Shown: in pieces, positions 40,380 to 52,670 of the stretch | How the letters are laid out: each line of letters opens with the position of its first letter | Numbering within the stretch: the first letter of the stretch is position 1 | Assembly (NCBI GenBank): GCA_009760855.2 | Contig: WPIO01000123.1 | Location: forward strand, 1,118,001 to 1,182,000 | Reading direction: 5' to 3' | DNA length: 64,000 nucleotides | DNA from: Cristatella mucedo | Taxonomy: Eukaryota > Bryozoa > Phylactolaemata > Cristatellidae | Notes under the pieces: generated by a model | Told to the model about the DNA's origin: nothing | Databases searched by the model: none | The model's input: only the letters and a program-made list of their open reading frames with translations | Made by a program: the position numbers and the translations under genes

Positions 40380-41592
40380 ATTGGATATCTGAATATAGAG
40401 TTTCCTTAAGGTTTATTCCAGCTTTTGAGCTAATCAATCCACAGAGTCAGCATTGCTTATGGTATACAGCGACCTACTTAGGAGTGAAAACATGGGCTGA
40501 GTGTCTCCGCTTATTTTGCTCTATCTTTCGGCAGCTTTTGATAGAATCGATCACAAAGTTCTTCTAGAGCGCCTTTCATCTCGCCTGGGCATCACTGCCA
40601 CTACTCTGCAGTGATTGAGATCATATCTCAGTTGGAGACTCCAGAGTAATGACGTGAATGGACAAAGATCATCTGAGGTACCTCTGAAATATGGAGCACC
40701 TCAGGGCTCCGTGTCAGCTAGGTCTGGTTCTTTTCACGGTTTATCCTCTCCCTCTTGCTGATGCTATTGCCAAGCACAATCTAGGATTTCACTTCTATAA
40801 GGATGAGACTAAGTTGTACCTTTACTTTGATCCCTCCCAGCCTTCGAGCACCTCAAATTCTCTCAAATCACTTGCTTCATGCATTGATGACATCCACATT
40901 TGGATGACAGAAAATTTTTATAAAACTACACGATGATAAAGCTAACTTACTAGTTATGGGCAAACCCAGTGTGATTCAGTGATTTGGATGGCTGACTCTC
41001 AAAATTGGCTCTGCCAGCATATCTCCAGCTGAATCAGTTCGAAATCTAGGTGTCATATTCCAAAGCGACCACTCGTTAGACTCCACGATCAAATATGCCT
41101 ATTTTCAGCTTCATAACATGGCTAAAATTCGGAATTGCTTAGGTAAGGATACCACGTCCAAGTTGGTCCATGCATTCGTGACATCCCGTCTCAACTTCTG
41201 CAACTCACTGCTTACCGGCCTACCAGCATGTTTGATCAGGCGATAGCAGTTGGTGCAAAACTCTGCAGCTAGCTTTGTCTGTTGTAAGCGTCGCAGTTGT
41301 CACATTACTCCACTTCTCGCCGACCTGCACTGGCTACCAGTCAAGCAACGGATTGGCTTCAAGGTTTTGTCACTCACTTTTAGGTCCCTTCATATTACGG
41401 CTCCAGCCTATCTCTCAGACATACTACCTAATCAGGCCAAGCATCTTAACACCCACTTTTCGGAATTCAACAGTCTACAAAAACCTCGTACATACCCTAA
41501 ATCCTTTGGTGACCGTGCATTTAGTTCGTATGCTCCCAAAGCGTGGAACTCCCTCCCGACCTGCTTCAGAACATACCCTGACCTGACCGCAT
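40380..41592 (+). mobile_element. LINE-A copy, 5' part, split by LINE-B
   Basis: A decayed RT domain: the YADD region now reads YKDETKLYL, with several stops. It is followed by the C-terminal region. The copy is interrupted at about 41592 in its last ORF codons by LINE-B and resumes at 42736. Confidence 0.8.
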
Positions 41593-42683
41593 GTGGAGTA
41601 CCTCAAGGGTCTGTACTTGGTCCCTGGCTGTTCTCCATTTATACGCAACCTCTGGGAAAAGTGATTAAGGCCCATGAAATAGGATATCACTTCTATGCTG
41701 ACGATACTCAGTTGTATTTGTCATTCAAACCGTCGGAATCTGCTGCAGCAACTGAGAAACTGAACGCTTGCTTTGCCGATATTCGATCCTGGATGGCTGA
41801 AAACTTCCTGAAATTAAATGACGATCAAACCGAACTGCTTCTCATAGGACACCCTAAGCGTGTGGCTGGATTAAAAGGCTTTGCTGTTCTAATAGGTGAT
41901 GCTATTGTGCGACCTTCACCTCGTGCTCGTAATCTAGGTGTCATGTTCGACTGCTGCCGCAATTTCAAAAGCTTCATTCAGAAGACTGCCTCTACAGCTA
42001 GCCATCACATCCGATCCCTATCCAAGATTAGAAGCTGTCTCCCACAGTGGCTTGTAAAAAATTTAACTAGCTCTTTAGTTCTGTCTCGGCTTGATTATTG
42101 TAATTCCCTTTTGGCTGGGCTACCAAAGAAAGCTATTTTGCCACTACAGCTGACTATGAATATGGCGGCAAGGCTGGTCTTCAAGTCCCAGCGGTTTGAG
42201 CACGTGTCACCTTTGCTGGAAGAGCTAGGATGGTTGCCGGTTGAGCAATGGATACAGAGCAAAGTTCTTACGCTGACCCACAAGGCCCGCCACAGCTTGG
42301 CTCCTTCATACCTAGCTGAACTGCTGCATCAGTTTCAGCCTGTTCGCGCCCTCAGGTCCTGTGTGGACAATAAATTAGGTGTCCCATTCCTCTGCTTAAA
42401 GACAGTTGGCGACAGAAGCTTTAGCTCTGCAGGTCCTAGACTGTGGAACTCGATTCCACAATTCTTACGCAACGACATCTACTCTCCAACTGCCGACTAT
42501 GGCACATCTTTTTCAGCGGTCCTGAACTGCTACTTCTATGCTACTCACTACCTCAACTGCTCTCCTAACTCTGCTATGCTTCCCACTTTCTCTTTGTTGC
42601 GTGAGACGAAGTCTGTTGGCTACCGAATGCGTACCGAAAGCCGCTTAGGCTGTGAGTGCGCTATACAAAACTCTCCTGCGTAA
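41250..42683 (+). pseudogene. Chimeric 477-codon LINE-A/LINE-B open frame
   Basis: Codons 1-~115 are LINE-A C-terminal sequence. The rest is LINE-B RT from [18 protein letters not shown] through [14 protein letters not shown] to the C-terminus. The join at about 41592 is the nested insertion point and happens to be in frame. It is not a designed gene; it shows how insertion can create long hybrid frames. It has no start region for a complete RT. Confidence 0.7.
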
Positions 42684-42735
42684 CACCTACATGGTCTTAA
42701 TGACTTTGTGGAGTTACTGATGGAGATACATTACA
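41593..42735 (+). mobile_element. LINE-B insertion nested in LINE-A
   Basis: 5'-truncated at the GVPQG motif of RT. The tail is a short ACATT/TTACA repeat (GATACATTACATCACA). LINE-A sequence resumes directly after it, which proves the order of insertion. Confidence 0.85.
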
Positions 42736-43025
42736 TCACATTTAAAAAGAATTGAAAAACATACCTATTTAGAACAGCATTTAGTGGGTTCCTGTGATTC
42801 ATCCTTGATGTGCTTTTGCGTGCATACTGCTTTGCTGTGCTGCCACTAACCACATTTGCATGCTGACCCTGTGCATGTCACCCCTAACCATGTTATTCAT
42901 TTCGTTTGTTTATCAACATGATTTTACTCACAAGTCAAAAGCATTTCCTTTTACAGCAAATGCAAAGTGCCTAGAGAGAGATTGAGTTCTCGTAGGTCGC
43001 TTGATCAAGCGCATTATTATTATTG
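42736..43025 (+). mobile_element. LINE-A copy, 3' part after LINE-B
   Basis: Continues the copy at 40380-41592 from TTTAAAAAG to the 3' UTR and (ATT)n tail. Confidence 0.8.
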
Positions 43026-43035
43026 TTAGCACACT

Positions 43036-45272
43036 GTGCGCCCCCGCCCAGACGGCCTATGGTTTACCACAGACATTAAACTAGCCAAGTCTACTAAACG
43101 AAAGCTTGAAAAGGCATACAAAAGATCCGGACTAACTGTCCATCGACAGGCATATGAAGACTACTGTAGGTCGTACCAATCGATCCTAGCAAAGGCCAAG
43201 TCTAGCTTTTTCTAGAAACATTGTTGAATCACAGATGCACAATCCAAAAATGCTTGTGTCGACAATGAACCATCTCCTAAACCGTACCCAGGTTTGCTCC
43301 TTACCTGATGATCCTTGTGATGATCTAACCGATCGCTTCTCTCGATTCTTTGTGCAGAAGATAGACAAAATCAGGGAATCCATCTCTGCGATGACAACCT
43401 ACCCACTAGAATGCTGTTCCTCGGTTCCTGGCTGCGCCTCAATGTCTGCATTTAAGCAGGTTACTAGTGATGTAGTCCTAAAGCTCGTATCTCAATCAAA
43501 GAAGACAACAAGTCCACTGGACCCTATTCCCACTGTCCTGCTCCTACGTTTCATTGATCTGCTGCTGCCATGCATAACCAACATCATTAATATGTCATTA
43601 GCCTCAGGTCAGGTCCCAGCACCTTTCAAAAAAGCTGTAGTCAGGCCACTTCTCAAGAAAGCAACACTAGACCAAGAGAACTTTAGCAACTACCGCCCAG
43701 TCTCCCGTCTACCATTCCTATCAAAGACACTGGAACGGGTCGTGGCAGACCAGCTGAACTCGTATATCGAAACCTCACACCTTGCTAGTAAGTTCCAGTC
43801 TGGCTTTAGAGCTAATCACTCCACAGAGTCAGCATTGCTTCGGGTATAGAACGACCTACTTAGGAATGCAGACATGGGTAGAGTGTCTCTTCTTGTTTTG
43901 CTCGATCTTTCGCCAGCTTTTGATACCATCGATCACAAAGTTCTTCTAGAGCGCCTCTCATCTCGCCTGGGCATCACTGGCACTGCTCTGCAGTGGTTCA
44001 AGTCCTATCTCAGTGGGAGACTCCAGAGTGTTGACGTGAATGGACAAAGATCATCTGAAGTACCTCTAAAATATGGAGTACCTCAGGGCTCTGTGCTAGG
44101 TCCGGTCCGTTTCACCGTTTATACTCTCCGTCTTGCTGATGTGATTGCCAAGCACAATCTAGGCTTTCACTTCTATACGGATGACACTCAGTTGTACCTT
44201 TGCTTTGATCCCTCCCAGCCTTCGAGCACCTCAAATTCTCTCAAATCACTTGCTGCATGCATTGATAACATCCGATCATGGATGGCAGCAAATTTTCTAA
44301 AACTAAACGATGATAAAACTAACTTACAAATTATGGGCAAACCTAGTGTGATTCAGAAATTGGAAAGGCTGACTTTCAAAATTGGCTCTGCCAGCATATC
44401 TCCAGTTAAATCAGCTCGAAATCTAGGTATCATATTCCAAAACGACCTCTCGTTAGACGACCACATCAGCTCCACAGTCAAATCTGCCTATTTTCAGCTT
44501 CAAAACATTGCTAAAATTCGGGCTTGTTTAGATAAGGATACCACGTCCAAGTTGGTCCATGCATTCGTGACATCTAGTCTCGACTTCTGCAACTCACTGC
44601 TTACTGGCCTACCAGCATGTGCGATCAGGCGATTGCAGCTGGTGCAAAACTCTGCAGCTAGGCTTGTCTGTCGTGAGCGTCACAGTTGCCACATTACTCC
44701 ACTTCTCGCCGACCTGCACTGGCTACCAGTGTGGCAACGTATTGATTTCAAGGTTTTGTCGCTCACTTTTAGGTCTCTTCATTCTATGGCTCCAGCCTAT
44801 CTTTCAGATATACTACCCCATCAGGCCAATCATCGTACCACTCGCTTTTCGGAATCCAACAGTCTAGAAATACCTCGTACAAACCTTAAATTCTTTGTAG
44901 ACCGTGCATTTAGCTCGTATGCTCCCAAAGCCTGGAACTCCCTCCCGACCTGCATCAGAACATCCCCTGACCTGACCACATTTAAAAGAAACTTAAAAAC
45001 ACACCTATTTAGGACAGCATTTAGTGGGTCCCTGTGATTCGTCGTTGTTGTGCTTATGTGTGCTGACACTGTGCATTCTGCCACTAACCACATTTGCATG
45101 CTGACCCCTGTGCATTTCACCCCTAACCATATTATTCATTTTGTTTGTTTTTCAAGCATGATTGTACTTACTATTCTATTGCGTATCACTTTGCAGCAAA
45201 TGTAAAGCGCCTAGAAAGAGATTAAAATCTGAGGGCGCTTAATCAAGTGCAATATTATTATTATTATTAGCC
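43036..45272 (+). mobile_element. LINE-A, longest copy
   Basis: A 2.2 kb copy with the region between endonuclease and RT, the RT domain, the C-terminal domain, the 3' UTR and tail. Two frames (43235-43849 and 43874-45037) are separated by a TAG at 43847, and another TAG lies at 43214. The catalytic YADD reads YTDD, so this copy is inactive despite being young. The 3' UTR contains the paired AAGCGCC and GGGCGCTT segments. Confidence 0.9.
43874..45037 (+). pseudogene. LINE-A reverse transcriptase ORF, 387 codons
   Basis: RT palm with [26 protein letters not shown] and FYTDDTQLYL (the first catalytic Asp of the YADD box is kept, but Ala is changed to Thr). Then come the thumb and the conserved C-terminal [10 protein letters not shown] and [10 protein letters not shown] blocks up to a natural TGA at 45035. 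The start is downstream of a TAG that removes the N-terminal part of RT. Confidence 0.85.
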
Positions 45273-45276
45273 AGTA

Positions 45277-45702
45277 GAGACTGCTGCATCAGTTTTGGCC
45301 TGTTCGCACCCTCAGGTCCCTTGTGGACAATACATTAGCTGTCCCATTCCTCTGCCCTAAGACTGTTGGCGATAGAAGCTTTAGCTCCGCAGGTCCTAGA
45401 CTGTGGAACTTGCTTCCACAACTCTTACGCAACGACAACTACTGTCCTACTGCCGACTGTTGCACATCTTTTTCAGCGGTCCTGAGCTGCTACTTCTCTG
45501 CTACTCACTACCAAAACTGCTCTCCTAAGTCTACTATGCTTCCCACTTTTTCTGTGTTGTGTGAGACGAAGTCTATAGGCTAGCGAATGGGTACCGAAAG
45601 CCGCTTAGGCTGTGAGTGGGCTACACAAAACTCTCATGCATAACACCCACGTGGTCTTTATGACTTTTTGGAGTTACAGATGCAGATACATTTCATTACA
45701 TT
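45277..45702 (+). mobile_element. LINE-B 3' fragment, sense
   Basis: Matches the C-terminal ORF part and 3' end of LINE-B, with the tail CATTTCATTACATT. It is joined directly to the end of LINE-A. Confidence 0.75.
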
Positions 45703-46324
45703 TTTTTCAGTATATGCATAATGGCTAGAAAATTAAATATTCTCCTTCGGTGGTAGGCAATTTAATATTTATTATGATGCTGTTACAGGCTTCTAGATAT
45801 ATCATTGTAATCGCCTGAGTCCTTCAGCATGGCTCAAAGGGTAAACCCAGTAGCAGACGTTGAGTCTGCGAAGTATCGAAAGTGACACCCTTTGCTACTA
45901 TGCGACCGTTCCTTAGCAAGTCTGGGGCTTATTAATTATATGTGATTCTGTCCTCGCAGTGAACTAATGGGTACATTTCTTAAATTCAAGTTTCTGCAAA
46001 ACATAGTTACCAGTGCTCAGTGTGGAATGCTTGTGCAGTCCTTCGTTTTTCTTGATACGTTTCTTTAACAGGGGATGATTGAGAACTGGATAACTCAGCC
46101 ACGTTCTGGAATAGACAGCAGCAGGTTTAGGCGGGTGGTCCTATGTTTCCACAACTCCCTCTGTCACCATGCCACGATGGAGAAAGAATAGGGCCCTGCT
46201 ATGGCTATTCAGCCCCAACCGCCGGCCATGAAACAGCAGCTTGAAATTAAAGTGTGTCTTTCATGGCACGCCCCTTAGCCATGGCTGGCCCCAGCCAAGC
46301 CATGGCTAAGCTCGGAGTAGAGGA
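45703..46324. other. No gene recognised; one hairpin
   Basis: 46274-46310 forms a 13-base perfect stem (CTTAGCCATGGCT) with an 11-base loop. Nothing else is recognised. Confidence 0.4.
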
Positions 46325-47020
46325 ACTCACGTCTAAGTTTGTCGATGCATTCCTGACATCCCGTCTCGACGTCTGACATTCTCACTGCTTGCTGGCCTAC
46401 CGGCATGTGCGATCAGGCGACTGCAGCTGGTGCAAAACTCCGCAGCAAGGCTTGTCTGTCGTGAGTGTCGCGGCAGCCATGTCACACCACTTCTTGCCGA
46501 CCAGTACTGGCTACCAGTCATGCAACAGATTGACTTCAAGATCTTGTCGCTTACTTTTAGGTCACTTCATTCTTTGGCTCAATCCTATCTCTCAGATCTA
46601 CTCCCCCATCAGGCCAAGCATCGTAACACCCGCTTTTCGGAATCCAACAGTCTACCAATACCTCGTACAAACTCAAATTCTGTGGAGACCGTGCATTTAG
46701 TTTGTATGGTCCCAAAGCCTGGAACACCCTCCCGACTTGCGTCAGAACATCCCCTGAATTGACCACATTTAAAAAGAACTTCAAAACACACCTATTTAGG
46801 ACAGCAATGAGTGGGTCCCTGTGATTCGTCCTTTATGTGCTTATGAGTGCTGACACTGTGCATGTCACCCCTAACCACATTATTCATGTTTTTTATCAAG
46901 CATGATATTACTCACCATTCAATCGCGCTTCCCTTTGCAGCAAATGTGAAGCGCCTAGAAAGAGATTGAGTTCTCTGGTGTTGCTTTCTTAAATGCATTA
47001 TTGTTTTAATTATTATAAGC
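46325..47020 (+). mobile_element. LINE-A 3' fragment, sense
   Basis: RT C-terminal codons (best frame 46430-46762), 3' UTR and decayed tail. Confidence 0.8.
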
Positions 47021-47322
47021 CTGCTGCCCTATGCCTTGCGGTTTCGGTTGTAATTGGCCAACTGATAGTCAGAAGCAGATATTTTTGTAGCAGCCATTGC
47101 CCATACTTTTATGCTTAGCCTGTTTACTCAAAGGCCTTCTCAGGATTTTCGTCTGGCTTGGGGCTAAAACACCACCAGTTTTTCATTTAGAAAGGCTGGA
47201 CCTACACGAATTTTACGTACTTTAGTTGCCAAGACTTTACAAGTAGTTAAAATTATTGCACACAACCAAAGTTTTTACGACAGAAACTCTGCAGTTAAAG
47301 GAACAGGTAAAGTTAGGACATG

Positions 47323-47830
47323 AATAATAATAATAATAATATGTTTGTATAGCACGTTCAGAGAATTAGATCTTTTATTGAAATTTTACGGGTGCTGGAT
47401 AGACAGCGTTTTACCAATGGTTGTAGGTAATATCCTCAAGCAACGGGCACAGTGTAAGCATACATATACACACGAAGGACGAATTACAATGACCCAGTAA
47501 ATGCTGCATTGAGGTTTGTTTCAAGCTGCTTTTTAAATGCTGGCATGTAAGGGGACAGACTTTGGGAGCGAACGAACTAATGACATGGTGTCCAAAGGTT
47601 TTGAGGTAAGTACGAGGTATAGCCAAACGATTTGAGTAGGAACGACGGTTTCCAAGGTTCTTGGCCAGGCGACAGAGAATGGTTCTGATAGGTAGGCTGG
47701 AGCCAGAAAATGAATTGACCTACGAGTAAGTGACAAAACTTTGAATTCGACGAGCTGCTTTACTGGGAGCTGAAGCAGGCAGGCAAGAAGGGGGCCTATT
47801 TCAAAGCTGGTGACATTTTTAGTTGGTCAC
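47323..47830 (-). mobile_element. Diverged LINE-A-type fragment, antisense
   Basis: Starts with (AAT)n, followed by a strongly diverged 3' UTR and C-terminal codons on the minus strand. Confidence 0.6.
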
Positions 47831-47849
47831 AGCCAGAAGGCAAATGAAT

Positions 47850-48290
47850 AGGTGTGGAGGTGGTGGCCCAGGTCACTGCCCCATTATTAGGGCCACATGC
47901 CTCTTGCGTACTCCCCCTGGATCTGTGGGCGTGTGATCGCCGTCACTTGGTTCCGCCCCCCCAGCCGATGTTCTGTCAGCCCAACGGGAACGCTCCTTGT
48001 CGGCACGTGACTCGTTCCATGACGCGAAAATCACTTTCTGCCTGTGCGTCGGCCTGCACGCACGCTATCCACTCTCTTCTCTCTCCGAACACCTCGTGTT
48101 CCGGAGCAGCACGCACGACGGCTGCTAGATCGTATAATACACGCCGTCGTCGACAACGCTTGTGGGGGGGCTTCGCTCTTCGTGGCGCCGCCATCGCGCG
48201 CCCGCGAGCTCCTACAGATCCACCACTACCTGTACTGCTAATCTGTTCTAGTTTAAGAGCGAGTGGCGATGTGCGTCCTCCTCGAATGTG
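47850..48290. repeat. GC-rich interspersed repeat Z, copy 1
   Basis: Similar to 51640-52060 over its whole length. Shared features are ACTTCTGCCTGT, an ATCCACTCTC block, GTCGTCGACAA and a TTGTGGGGG-type end. High GC gives overlapping open frames on both strands that are probably meaningless. Confidence 0.5.
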
Positions 48291-48419
48291 ACTGCAGAAA
48301 AACCCCGTTTTCTTGTGAAATTGTTGCTCGAGTTTTCGGTCAAATATAATGTTTCTCATGAGTAAATCAAAAAATATCCCAGCTACCTGACTATGGACTG
48401 TTAGTCAACATTTCAGCAT

Positions 48420-48700
48420 TTCCTTAGGAGCTTGACTTTAGTTCGTATGCTTTCAAATCCTGGAATTCACTCTCGAAGGGCACCACCCACTACCCCTGAC
48501 TTGACGACGTTTGTGAAGCCAAAAATGCACCTGCTACTCTTAGCGTTTGCTAGGTCCTTGCGAATTGTCCATTTCGTGTTTATGCAAACTGACGTTATCG
48601 CCAGCCTTATTGACATTCCTTTCTTACCACCTATTTTAAATGCTTAGAAAGTGATTAGATTCTCTGACGGTGCAACGTAAATATCTCATTATTAGTTTTA
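48420..48700 (+). mobile_element. Diverged LINE-A 3' fragment, sense
   Basis: Retains TTAGTTCGTATGCTTTCAAA and a decayed AGAAAGTGATTAGATTCTC end. Confidence 0.55.
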
Positions 48701-49077
48701 CTCAAAACAATTTGCAATATTGAAGCCACAAAGCATCAATGACTAGCACCCTCTGTTGAACGGATCTGAAGCTGCCTTCAGTTTCTTACCATCTGTCAAT
48801 TTGTTGCTGAGAAACGAGTGTTGTAGTGCAAATGCTCATTCACATGTTTTATCATGAATTTAAGTTAAGCCACTCACTGATCTGTGATTCTATTTAACTA
48901 GTATAAGACAAGCTCGAAAGTCTCTGACAATCGATTGGTCGATGCAAGCCCCTACTCTTAGCTTGAGAAACTTCATCGTTTTCATTTTTGATAGGTTTTT
49001 TGGATGACATTGAGTGCCAGTCTCAGCATAGGTCTTCCTTGTCAAATTAGCTGATATATTTCACAAACATTTAATAG
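48701..49077. other. No gene recognised
   Basis: No open frame of note and no repeat partner seen. Confidence 0.35.
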
Positions 49078-49155
49078 CAATAATAATAATGCATTTTAAT
49101 TTAGCACCATCAGATAACTCAATCTCTTTCTAGGCACTTTACATTTGCTGCACTT
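49078..49155 (-). mobile_element. LINE-A tail fragment, antisense
   Basis: (AAT)n and about 60 bases of 3' UTR. Confidence 0.65.
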
Positions 49156-49489
49156 GCCACAAGCCTAGGATATCATAACGCTAGATGATTGCAAGCGTTT
49201 GATCAGCTCCTTAACTAGGCGGGTGATGCAGGTCATTGCAAATAAAAATAATAAGGAAGCTGAAACATCAAATTAACTTAAAGATTGAAGCAGGATAGTT
49301 CCTAATTAAGTGAACTTGATGTTTTTCTCACTGCCATCAGGGCCAATTTTTTTGGTGACATAATTGCTCATTATATCCTCCAAATGCAGGCAACTGGACT
49401 GCCATCTTGGAAGCTGCTTCACCATAAAAAATACAAATAATTCATTTGTATAACTACCTAAGAAAAACCTAATCTCTATTCCAGCTCTT

Positions 49490-49572
49490 CACAAATGCCA
49501 CAGGGCTCGAGCCCATGACTTTGGCCAGAGCTTGGTCGGGGCGAACGCCTTAACCCCTGGGTCAAAGCAGGT
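49490..49572 (-). repeat. tRNA-like (SINE-head-like) sequence
   Basis: On the minus strand GGTTAAGGCGTTCG resembles an A box and GGGCTCGAGCCC a B box. The arms pair poorly, so this is probably a relic. Confidence 0.35.
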
Positions 49573-49589
49573 CTTCAGTTGTCAAAATT

Positions 49590-50195
49590 GCTAAAATTCG
49601 GGCTTGTTTAGATAAAGATACCACATCTAAGTTGGTCCATGCATTCGTGACATCCCGTCTCGACTTCTGCAGCTCACTGCTTACTGGCCTACCAGCATGT
49701 GCGATCAGGCGATTGCAGCTGGTGCAAAACTCGGCAGCTAGACATGTCTGTCATGAGCGTTTCAGTTGCCACATTACTCCACTTCTCACCGACCTGCACT
49801 GGCTACCAGTCAAGCAACGGATTGACTTCAAGGTTTTGTCGCTCACTTTTAGGTCCCTTCATTCTATTGCTCCAGCCTATCTTTCAGATATACTACCCCA
49901 TCAGGCCAAGCAGCGTACCACCCACTTTTCGGAATCCAACAGTCTAGAAATACCTCGTACAAACCTTAAATCCTTTGGAGACCGTGCATTTAGTTCGTAT
50001 GCTCCCACAGCCTGGAACTCCCTCCCGACCTGCGTCAGAACATCCCCCGATGTGACCACATTTAAAAGGAACCTAAAAACACACCTATTTAGGACAGCAT
50101 TTAGCGGGTCCCTGTGATTCGTCCTTGATGTGCTTATGGGTGCTGACACTGTGCATGCTGCCACTAACCACATTTGCATGCTGACCCTGACTGCC
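49590..50195 (+). mobile_element. LINE-A 3' fragment, sense
   Basis: A 161-codon open RT C-terminal frame (49632-50117) ending at the natural stop, plus part of the 3' UTR. Well conserved. Confidence 0.85.
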
Positions 50196-50199
50196 CGAC

Positions 50200-50495
50200 A
50201 ATTAAAGGCGCTACTCCAACTGGTTCCCGACTTGCATCAGAACATCCCCTGACCTGACCACATTAAAAAGGAACTGAAAAACACACCTATTTAAGACAGC
50301 ATTTAGTGGGTCCCTGTGACTCGTCCTTCATGTGCATATGCGTGCACCCCTAACCATATTATTCGTTTTGTTTGCTTATCAAGCATGATATTACTCATCA
50401 TTCAATTGCATTTCCCTTTGCAGCAAATGTAAAGCGCCTAGAGAGAAATTGAGTTATCTGAGGGCGCTTTATCAAGTGCATTATTATTATTACTA
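50200..50495 (+). mobile_element. LINE-A 3' end, sense, second copy
   Basis: Repeats the last codons and 3' UTR with an (ATT)n tail directly after the previous copy. Confidence 0.75.
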
Positions 50496-50499
50496 TTGT

Positions 50500-51020
50500 T
50501 GTTTCTCATTCTTTCACATCCCCAGATCAATCAAAACTGGAGGTGGAGTTGCTGTTATCATGCGCTCGAAATTCAACTTTAAGCCATTTGCAGTACCCTC
50601 GAAGCAGTCTTTTGAATCAATTGTCTTGGTCTCACCCGAAAACAAGCTGCCGATAGTGGCCGTAGTCTATCGCCCACCAGGAACCAAATCCTCATTTTTA
50701 TCTCAGATTTCTTCGATCTCGTTTCAATTCTGTATGCAAGAAATCTATTCTTCCACGTTATGGGGGATTTCAACGTTCACTTAGATAACTTATCTGACAC
50801 CTTCAGCACTGAATTTCGTGCATTGACTGACTCATAGTTTGTTGTGGCTCATGTGCCTGGCCCTACTCACAAAAAAGGGGTCACACATTCGACCAGATTT
50901 TCTCTATACAGCTGCACTTTGTCATCAGCAATGATTACCAAATCCTGCTTATCTGACCACATGCAGATCTCATTCAATCTACAGTGTGTGCCCACCTCCT
51001 CTTCTAAAATAACCTGTGAA
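50500..51020 (+). pseudogene. LINE endonuclease (APE-type) domain fragment
   Basis: Frames contain KTGGGVAVIMRS, VAVVYRPPG, the catalytic-loop GDFN block and, later, LSDHMQI, which is the SDH motif of apurinic-type LINE endonucleases. Frames change near 50760 and 50840. It probably comes from the 5' part of a LINE-A-like element, missing from the other copies. Confidence 0.65.
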
Positions 51021-51405
51021 TCTCGAAACCTCAAGACCCTTGACGGTCGCACGGGGTCGGAGAGGCAGGAGCCCTACCGACGAGAGGCACGAAGACTTTT
51101 AACTTCCTGCTCTCGATGAGCTCCTTGATCAGATACAGATAGTCGATGAAGCAATTGGTGTCAGCAATTAGGAGTGCCGGCGTTATCGCCACTCTGATCA
51201 AGGATTGTGTTCTCCTTGTCAAACAGAGAGCCTGGAGGTGAGAGCGCGGCAAAAGTGGAGACATGCGATCGGCAGCTCGAGCAGCAGCGATCGCTCCATG
51301 CTGCTCAAGCTCCAAGAAAGTAAGGTCAAAGTTAAAGCAAAATCTGATGGCAAGCCTATTGGCATTAGTGGCTGCTTCTAAGTCAACAGTGCTATACACT
51401 CGCTC
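51021..51405. other. No gene recognised
   Basis: Open frames on both strands with no recognisable motif. Confidence 0.3.
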
Positions 51406-51409
51406 TCAC

Positions 51410-51482
51410 GCATACACAAGCTTACACATGCGAATGCACACACAGACACTCGTGCGCGCACACACACACACAAACACACACT
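51410..51482. repeat. (CA)n-rich microsatellite
   Basis: Interrupted ACACAC/GCGCAC repeats. Confidence 0.8.
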
Positions 51483-51639
51483 TTATATAGAGGGCAAGGT
51501 CCAAAAAAAATTTGTGCAGGTAGGGCTAGACGTACAATTATCGAAGAGTTCGACGTGAAATCATTGTGTATTCAAATACGAACGCAGCAGTTGGTCATCG
51601 AGTCAAATTACGAGGTACTTTCGTCGTTGGTGCAGCGGT

Positions 51640-52060
51640 TAGTGAGCCTAGGAACAGTGGCCGTCGGCCTGTGGCCTTATCATCGCCATCCTGCGGTATC
51701 CACCCCTCCCCAGCCAACGTTCCGTCTGCCTGCCGGGCATGCTCGTTGGTGGCACGTAACGTGTTCCTTGCCTCACAATTCACTTCTGCCTGTAAGTCGG
51801 TCTGTGCCCACGATATCCACTCTCCTCTCTCTCTCTCTCATCACCACGTGCTTCGGAGTGGCACTCACGACGGCCACAACGCTAGTATGTACACTCGTTC
51901 GCTTGCATTGTTTGCGTACGATACGATACAGCAGTCGTCGACAATGCAACAACTCCCTTGTGGGGGCTTTGCTCATCGTAGCGCCTCCATCGCGTGCTTC
52001 CACGAGCCCCTACAGGCCCAGGTCACTGCCCGATGCAGGAAGGGGAGGGGGCAAATTATT
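51640..52060. repeat. GC-rich interspersed repeat Z, copy 2
   Basis: Partner of 47850-48290, in the same orientation. A CT microsatellite (51822-51840) lies inside. Confidence 0.5.
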
Positions 52061-52324
52061 ATCATTTATCTCCATCTGTAACTCCACAGAGGGTATGTGG
52101 GTGCTACAGAGGAGGGTTTTCTATAGCACACTCACAGCCACAGAAAGTTGCAGCTCAAGACTGCTGGAAAGGATGTGCCATGGTCGGCAGCATGAGTAGT
52201 TAGTTGTCTTTGCACAATATATGTAGAAGTGAGCTCCACAGTCAAGGACCTGCAGAGCAAAAGCTTCCTTGGGCAACTGTCTTAAAAGCGATGGAATGGA
52301 ACAGCTAATTGATTTTCCATACAG

Positions 52325-52450
52325 GACCTGAGGCCACGAAGAGGCTGAAACTGATGCAGAAGTTCAGCTAGGTATGTAGGAGCCGAGCCGTGGCGGGCCT
52401 TGTGGGTCAAGTGTAAGAACTTTGCTCTGTATCAGCTGATCAACTGGCAG
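52325..52450 (-). mobile_element. LINE-B fragment, antisense
   Basis: The reverse complement of the [11 protein letters not shown]-coding region is recognisable as GGCGGGCCTTGTGGGTCA. Confidence 0.6.
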
Positions 52451-52499
52451 CTATCTTAGCTCTGCCTCCCCTGCTGCCCCCTTCTGGCTCTGAGTCTGG

Positions 52500-52670
52500 T
52501 CGTGTATGGATACTGACTTACAATTTTAAAAGGAGCTGAAAACTAAGGTGTTCCTGGCAGCATTTGCTGGGTCCATGCCATTGATAGGTGGTGTGATTAG
52601 AAAAGGTTTATTTCTCTTCGGCATTCTACAAATGTCTAATTATAATTATTATTATTTATAAATATTTATT
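52500..52670 (+). mobile_element. LINE 3' end of a related family
   Basis: TTTTAAAAGGAGCTGAAAAC and GCATTTGCTGGGTCC parallel the last codons of LINE-A. It ends in an ATT-rich tail. Confidence 0.5.

Noticed and set aside
45821-45905. Possible tRNA-like sequence with a GCAGAC...GTCTGC stem
   Set aside because: Only the single stem and weak boxes are present; no acceptor stem could be drawn.
51831-52081. Overlapping 171- and 214-codon frames (51555-52199)
   Set aside because: They lie in repeat Z, whose partner copy at 47850 does not keep the same frames.
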